From: Actinocorallia populi
GTDB taxonomy: Bacteria; Actinomycetota; Actinomycetes; Streptosporangiales; Streptosporangiaceae
Assembly (NCBI RefSeq): GCF_002995495.1
Contig: NZ_PVZV01000007.1
Span: 496,001-560,000, forward strand
Direction: 5' to 3'
Length of the DNA stretch: 64,000 bases
Positions 60,225-64,000 of the stretch are shown here, piece by piece. Numbering within the stretch: position 1 is the first letter of the stretch; each line of letters opens with the position of its first letter. The notes beneath the pieces were generated by a model that saw only the letters and a list, made by a program, of their open reading frames with translations, was not told the origin of the DNA and ran no database searches. Both the position numbers and the translations under genes were made by a program.

Positions 60225-60259
60225 CTCAGGGCCCCGTACGGGTGGTACGGGGCCCTGAG
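60225..60259 (-). terminator. Hairpin after dop
   Basis: Perfect 15-bp stem (60225-60239 with 60245-60259; arm CTCAGGGCCCCGTAC) and 5-nt loop, 27 nt past the dop stop. Confidence 0.8.
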
Positions 60260-60285
60260 GGGCGGTGCGGGGTGCGGAGGGCGGC

Positions 60286-61806
60286 TCAGCCGTCCTCTCC
60301 GGCGAGGACGGCGAGGAGCTCGGCCGCGGTGCGGCAGCGGTCCAGGAGGGCTCCCACGTGGGCCCTGGTGCCGCGCAGGGGCTCGAGGGTGGGGACGCGC
60401 TGGAGGGAGTCGCGGCCGGGGACGTCGAAGATGACGGAGTCCCAGCTGGCGGCGGCGACGTTGTCGGCGTACTGGGCGAGGCAGCGGCCGCGGAAGTAGG
60501 CGCGGGTGTCCGCGGGCGGGTTCTCGATGGCGTCGGTGATCTGGTCCTCGGTGAGGATGCGCTCCATGCGGTCGCGGGCGACGAGGCGGTTGTAGAGGCC
60601 TCGGTCGGGGCGGATGTCGGAGTACTGGAGGTCGACGAGGTGGAGGCGGGCGTGGGACCAGTCGAGGCCGTCGCGGCTGCGGTAGCCCTCGAGGAGTTCG
60701 AGTTTGGCGACCCAGTCGAGTTCGCGGGAGAGCTGCATGGGGTCGTCGCCGAGGCGGGTGAGGACGGATTCCCAGCGGTCGAGGACGTCCTTGGTCATGT
60801 CGTCGGTGTCGGCGCCGTATTTGTCCTCGACGTATTTGCGGGCTTGTTCGAGGTATTCCATCTGCAGTTGGACGGCGGTCATCTTGCGGCCGTCCCGGAG
60901 GGTGATCTGGTGTTTGCAGGTGGGGTCGTGGGAGATGGCGCGCAGGGTGGCGACGGGGGCTTCGATGGAGCGGTCGGCGGTGAGGAATCCGTCTTCGATC
61001 ATGGCGAGGACGAGGGCGGTGGTGCCGGTTTTGAGGTAGGTGGAGATCTCGCTCATGTTGGCGTCTCCGATGATGACGTGGAGGCGCCGGTATTTCTCGG
61101 GGTCGGCGTGGGGTTCGTCGCGGGTGTTGATGATGGGGCGTTTGAGGGTGGTCTCGAGGCCCACTTCGACTTCGAAGAAGTCGGCGCGCTGGCTGATCTG
61201 GAAGCCGTGGCCGCGGCCGTCGGCGCCGATGCCGACGCGGCCGGCGCCGGTGACGACCTGGCGGGTGACGAAGAAGGGGGTGAGGTGTTTGACGATGTCG
61301 GAGAAGGGGGTGCTGCGCTGCATGAGGTAGTTCTCATGGCAGCCGTAGGAGGCGCCTTTTCCGTCGGTGTTGTTCTTGTAGAGCTGGATGGGGTGGGTGC
61401 CGGGGACGTGGGCGGCTCTGCGGGCGGCGTCGGCCATGACGCGTTCGCCCGCTTTGTCCCAGAGCACGCAGTCCCGGGGGTTGGTGACCTCGGGTGTGGA
61501 GTACTCGGGGTGGGCGTGGTCGACGTACAGGCGCGCACCGTTGGTGAGGATGACGTTGGCGAGGCCGAGGTCCTCGTCGGTGAGCTGGGTGGGGTCGGCC
61601 ACTTCTCTGGCGAGGTCGAACCCGCGCGCGTCGCGCAGGGGGTTCTCCTCCTCGAAGTCCCAGCGGGCCTTCCTGGCCCGCGCCGCCGATGCCGCGAGGT
61701 ACGCGTTGACGACCTGGCTGGAGGTCACCATCGCGTTGGCACCGGGCTGCCCCGGTACGGAGATGCCGTACTCGGTCTCTGTTCCCATGACCCGCCGAAC
61801 GCTCAT
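60286..61806 (-). CDS. dop: Pup deamidase/depupylase Dop
   Basis: The 506-residue PafA paralogue deamidates the C-terminal Gln of Pup and also removes Pup from substrates. Motifs are [13 protein letters not shown], the Dop-specific loop before [10 protein letters not shown], the catalytic [32 protein letters not shown] and [22 protein letters not shown] 61806 follows TAGGCT by 6 nt without a Shine-Dalgarno. It lies 155 nt after mpa, past a terminator, so it is transcribed separately. Confidence 0.97.
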   Translation of the reverse strand: MSVRRVMGTETEYGISVPGQPGANAMVTSSQVVNAYLAASAARARKARWDFEEENPLRDARGFDLAREVADPTQLTDEDLGLANVILTNGARLYVDHAHPEYSTPEVTNPRDCVLWDKAGERVMADAARRAAHVPGTHPIQLYKNNTDGKGASYGCHENYLMQRSTPFSDIVKHLTPFFVTRQVVTGAGRVGIGADGRGHGFQISQRADFFEVEVGLETTLKRPIINTRDEPHADPEKYRRLHVIIGDANMSEISTYLKTGTTALVLAMIEDGFLTADRSIEAPVATLRAISHDPTCKHQITLRDGRKMTAVQLQMEYLEQARKYVEDKYGADTDDMTKDVLDRWESVLTRLGDDPMQLSRELDWVAKLELLEGYRSRDGLDWSHARLHLVDLQYSDIRPDRGLYNRLVARDRMERILTEDQITDAIENPPADTRAYFRGRCLAQYADNVAAASWDSVIFDVPGRDSLQRVPTLEPLRGTRAHVGALLDRCRTAAELLAVLAGEDG

Positions 61807-61818
61807 GCTTCGAGCCTA
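61807..61818 (-). promoter_or_regulatory. -10 element of a probable leaderless dop promoter
   Basis: Minus-strand TAGGCT (61818-61813), 6 nt before the ATG at 61806. Confidence 0.5.
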
Positions 61819-61890
61819 GTGGGCGAGGGCGCCGGGTCGGTGATCGGCGCCAAGATCTTGGCCGGTTCAGGTTGCGGGTGTGTGAACGCG

Positions 61891-61926
61891 GTGAACGGCG
61901 GGCACCGTGGGGTGCCCGCCGTTCAC
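61891..61926 (-). terminator. Hairpin after mpa
   Basis: Perfect 16-bp stem (61891-61906 with 61911-61926; arm GTGAACGGCGGGCACC) with a GTGG loop, 35 nt past the mpa stop. Confidence 0.85.
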
Positions 61927-61961
61927 CGTGTGCATGGAGTTGTTGGTGGAGTCTTGCCGGT

Positions 61962-63722
61962 TTAGAGGTACTGGCCGGTGTTGGCGACGGTGTCGATGGA
62001 GCGGCCCGCCTCGGCGCCCTTGGTGCCGGAGACGAGGGTGCGGATGTAGACGATCCGCTCGCCCTTCTTGCCGGAGATCCGTGCCCAGTCGTCCGGGTTG
62101 GTGGTGTTGGGCAGGTCCTCGTTCTCGGAGAACTCGTCGACGCAGGCGTCGAGGAGGTGCTGGACGCGCAGGCCCTTCTGGCCGGTGTCGAGGAACTGCT
62201 TGATGGCCATCTTCTTGGCCCGGTCGACGATGTTCTGGATCATGGCGCCGGAGTTGAAGTCCTTGAAGTACAGGACTTCCTTGTCGCCGTTGGCGTAGGT
62301 CACCTCGAGGAAGCGGTTCTCCTCGGTCTCGGTGTACATGCGCTCGACGGTCCGCTGGATCATGGCGTCGACGGTCTGCGTGGGGTCGGCGCCGTGCTCC
62401 TTGAGGTCGTCGGGGTGCAGCGGCAGGTCGGTGACGAGGTACTTGGAGAAGATGTCCTTGGCGGCCTCGGCGTCGGGCCGCTCGATCTTGATCTTGACGT
62501 CGAGGCGGCCGGGCCGCAGGATCGCCGGGTCGATCATGTCCTCGCGGTTGGAGGCTCCGATGACGATGACGTTCTCGAGGCCTTCGACGCCGTCGATCTC
62601 CGACAGCAGCTGGGGCACGATGGTGTTCTCGACGTCGGAGGAGACTCCGGAGCCGCGGGTGCGGAAGATGGAGTCCATCTCGTCGAAGAAGACGATGACC
62701 GGGGTGCCGGCCGACGCCTTCTCGCGGGCGCGTTGGAAGACCAGGCGGATGTGCCGTTCGGTCTCGCCGACGTACTTGTTGAGGAGCTCGGGTCCCTTGA
62801 TGTTGAGGAAGAAGGACTTGCCCTCCTGCCCGGTCTTCTCGGCGACCTGCTTGGCGAGGCTGTTGGCGACGGCCTTGGCGATGAGCGTCTTGCCGCAGCC
62901 GGGCGGGCCGTAGAGCAGGACGCCCTTGGGCGGCCGGAGCCGGTGCTCGCGGAAGAGCTCGGCGTGCAGGTAGGGCAGTTCGACGGCGTCGCGGATCAGT
63001 TCGATCTGCGAGCTCAGGCCGCCGATCTCCTCGTAGGAGATGTCGGGGACCTCTTCCAGGACGAGTTCTTCGACCTCGGCCTTGTGGATCTTCTCGTAGA
63101 CGTATCCGGAGCGGGTGTCGAGCATGAGCGAGTCGCCTGCGCGCAGTGTCATGCCGCGCAGCGGTTCGGCCAGCCGGACCACGCGTTCTTCGTCGGCGTG
63201 GGCGACGACCAGGGCGCGTTCGCCGTCGGCGAACACCTCCTTGAGCGCCACCACTTCGCCCTGTCGCTCGAATTCGAGGGCCTCGACCACGTTGAGGGCC
63301 TCGTTGAGCATGACCTCCTGTCCGACCTGGAGATCGTCGATCTCCACGGCCGGGCTGACGTTCACCCGGAGCTTGCGGCCCCCGGTGAAGATGTCGACGG
63401 TGCCATCCTCGCGGGCGTTGAGGAAGATGCCGTAGCCGGACGGCGGTTGCGCCAGCCGGTCGACCTCCTCCTTGAGCGCGATGATCTGCTCTCGCGCCTC
63501 CCTGAGTGTGGACACCAGTCGCTCGTTCTGGCCGGTCACCGCGGCCAGATTCGCCTGTGCCTCGTGCAGGCGCTCCTCGAGCACCCGCGTCTGGCGGGGG
63601 GATTCCGCGAGCTTCCGACGCAGGACGGAGATCTCTTCCTCCAGGAAAGAGAGCTGCGTCTGGAGGTCACGAACCTCCTTGTCATGCGCCTTTCGCCCCG
63701 CGGCGTCATCACGAGCGGCCAC
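61962..63722 (-). CDS. mpa: Mpa/ARC proteasomal AAA+ ATPase
   Basis: The 586-residue unfoldase feeds pupylated proteins to the proteasome. An N-terminal coiled coil (about 15-90, [21 protein letters not shown] in parts) recognises Pup. Two OB domains follow (about 95-235), then the AAA+ module with Walker [15 protein letters not shown], Walker [12 protein letters not shown] and arginine finger region [11 protein letters not shown]. The C-terminus TGQYL docks into the PrcA ring. GTG 63722 is preceded by a near-perfect GGAGGTGA. Upstream is a 13-bp inverted repeat. Confidence 0.97.
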   Translation of the reverse strand: MAARDDAAGRKAHDKEVRDLQTQLSFLEEEISVLRRKLAESPRQTRVLEERLHEAQANLAAVTGQNERLVSTLREAREQIIALKEEVDRLAQPPSGYGIFLNAREDGTVDIFTGGRKLRVNVSPAVEIDDLQVGQEVMLNEALNVVEALEFERQGEVVALKEVFADGERALVVAHADEERVVRLAEPLRGMTLRAGDSLMLDTRSGYVYEKIHKAEVEELVLEEVPDISYEEIGGLSSQIELIRDAVELPYLHAELFREHRLRPPKGVLLYGPPGCGKTLIAKAVANSLAKQVAEKTGQEGKSFFLNIKGPELLNKYVGETERHIRLVFQRAREKASAGTPVIVFFDEMDSIFRTRGSGVSSDVENTIVPQLLSEIDGVEGLENVIVIGASNREDMIDPAILRPGRLDVKIKIERPDAEAAKDIFSKYLVTDLPLHPDDLKEHGADPTQTVDAMIQRTVERMYTETEENRFLEVTYANGDKEVLYFKDFNSGAMIQNIVDRAKKMAIKQFLDTGQKGLRVQHLLDACVDEFSENEDLPNTTNPDDWARISGKKGERIVYIRTLVSGTKGAEAGRSIDTVANTGQYL

Positions 63723-63752
63723 GCCCCGTCACCTCCTCACGAAGAGCCGACG

Positions 63753-63859
63753 ACCTACTCTGACCCTACCTATCTGGCGGGGTTCCGTAACCTGACTATT
63801 GCGTTTCCGTACCGCTGTCGATCCGTTACCGGTTGTTGTCTTCGCAGGTCAGAGTAGGT
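63753..63859. repeat. 13-bp inverted repeat flanking the mpa promoter region
   Basis: ACCTACTCTGACC (63753-63765) and GGTCAGAGTAGGT (63847-63859) are perfect inverted copies 81 nt apart, 31 nt upstream of mpa. They may be paired operator sites or duplicated -10 regions. Confidence 0.6.
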
Positions 63860-63925
63860 TCAGGCGTCAAAAGAAACACCACCGAAACAGAAAAATCACG
63901 GCGTGTCGCGGGGAGGACCGGCCGG

Positions 63926-64000
63926 TTACGCCGGAGGCGAACCAAATCCGGATTCTTCGCCCGAAGTGTCCGCGGAACCATTGTCATTACCCCGGGTGAG
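63926..64000 (-). CDS. Possible C-terminal end of an upstream gene
   Basis: On the minus strand a frame open from the window edge ends with TAA at 63928-63926. It would encode 24 residues rich in Gly, Ser and acidic residues (ending SGFGSPPA), like a disordered protein tail. In other actinobacteria a tRNA methyltransferase gene often precedes mpa, but nothing here identifies it. Confidence 0.3.
   Translation of the reverse strand, partial: LTRGNDNGSADTSGEESGFGSPPA

Overview
The window is high-GC chromosomal DNA from a filamentous-type actinobacterium. The evidence is the GC-rich codon use, the Pup-proteasome locus (mpa, dop, pup, prcB, prcA, pafA, pafB, pafC), RbpA, polyprenol-phosphate mannose synthase next to Lnt, ECF sigma factors and NgcE-type chitosaccharide import. 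Gene content and order would suit Streptosporangiales (Actinomadura-like), but this placement is inference. No rRNA, tRNA, CRISPR array, prophage or insertion sequence was recognised, and no gene is clearly broken.

Layout. 0-5 kb: a DMT transporter fragment, a sugar-type dehydrogenase, a membrane-anchored EEP phosphatase, then a nucleic-acid repair group (NADAR glycosidase, RNA ligase, HD-Pnk end-healing enzyme). 5-16 kb: an ECF sigma factor with a membrane partner, methyltransferase, pirin, an ABC-F ribosome-protection-type ATPase with a possible leader peptide, DUF4253, a CPBP protease and glycerol kinase. 16-21.5 kb: MoxR-DUF58-VWA operon, two RNA methyltransferases, GDPD and rbpA with a sigma-R type promoter. 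21.6-26.4 kb: fxsA, lnt, ppm and a P450. 26.5-31.2 kb: an NgcEFG-like importer with its ROK regulator and a perfect operator. 31.5-37.6 kb: DUF2252, MazG-like, acyl-CoA dehydrogenase, a DHA2 efflux pump with a structured leader, DUF1707-FHA and an Lrp regulator. 37.6-43.7 kb: LacI with two perfect operators, a shared-type sugar ATPase and a second importer whose permease carries a large inserted domain. 43.8-64 kb: a block collinear with Mycobacterium tuberculosis Rv2089c-Rv2115c (pepE, exonuclease, helY, tatC, tatA, pafC, pafB, pafA, prcA, prcB, pup, dop, mpa).

How the genes work together. Dop deamidates the C-terminal Gln of Pup, PafA ligates Pup to lysines, Mpa (C-terminal GQYL) unfolds tagged proteins into the PrcAB proteasome, and Dop also depupylates. 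PafB/PafC are the WYL-type DNA-damage activator pair. A phage-type endonuclease VII homologue lies inside this operon. The two sugar importers have substrate-binding proteins and permeases but only one MsiK/UgpC-like ATPase between them, so sharing is likely. LacI and ROK operators show how the two are switched.

A window-wide feature is the number of genes whose start codon lies 6-8 nt after a TANNNT -10 hexamer with no clear Shine-Dalgarno, the signature of leaderless transcripts. Most convergent gene pairs are separated by perfect GC-rich hairpins without U-tracts, the usual actinobacterial terminator form.
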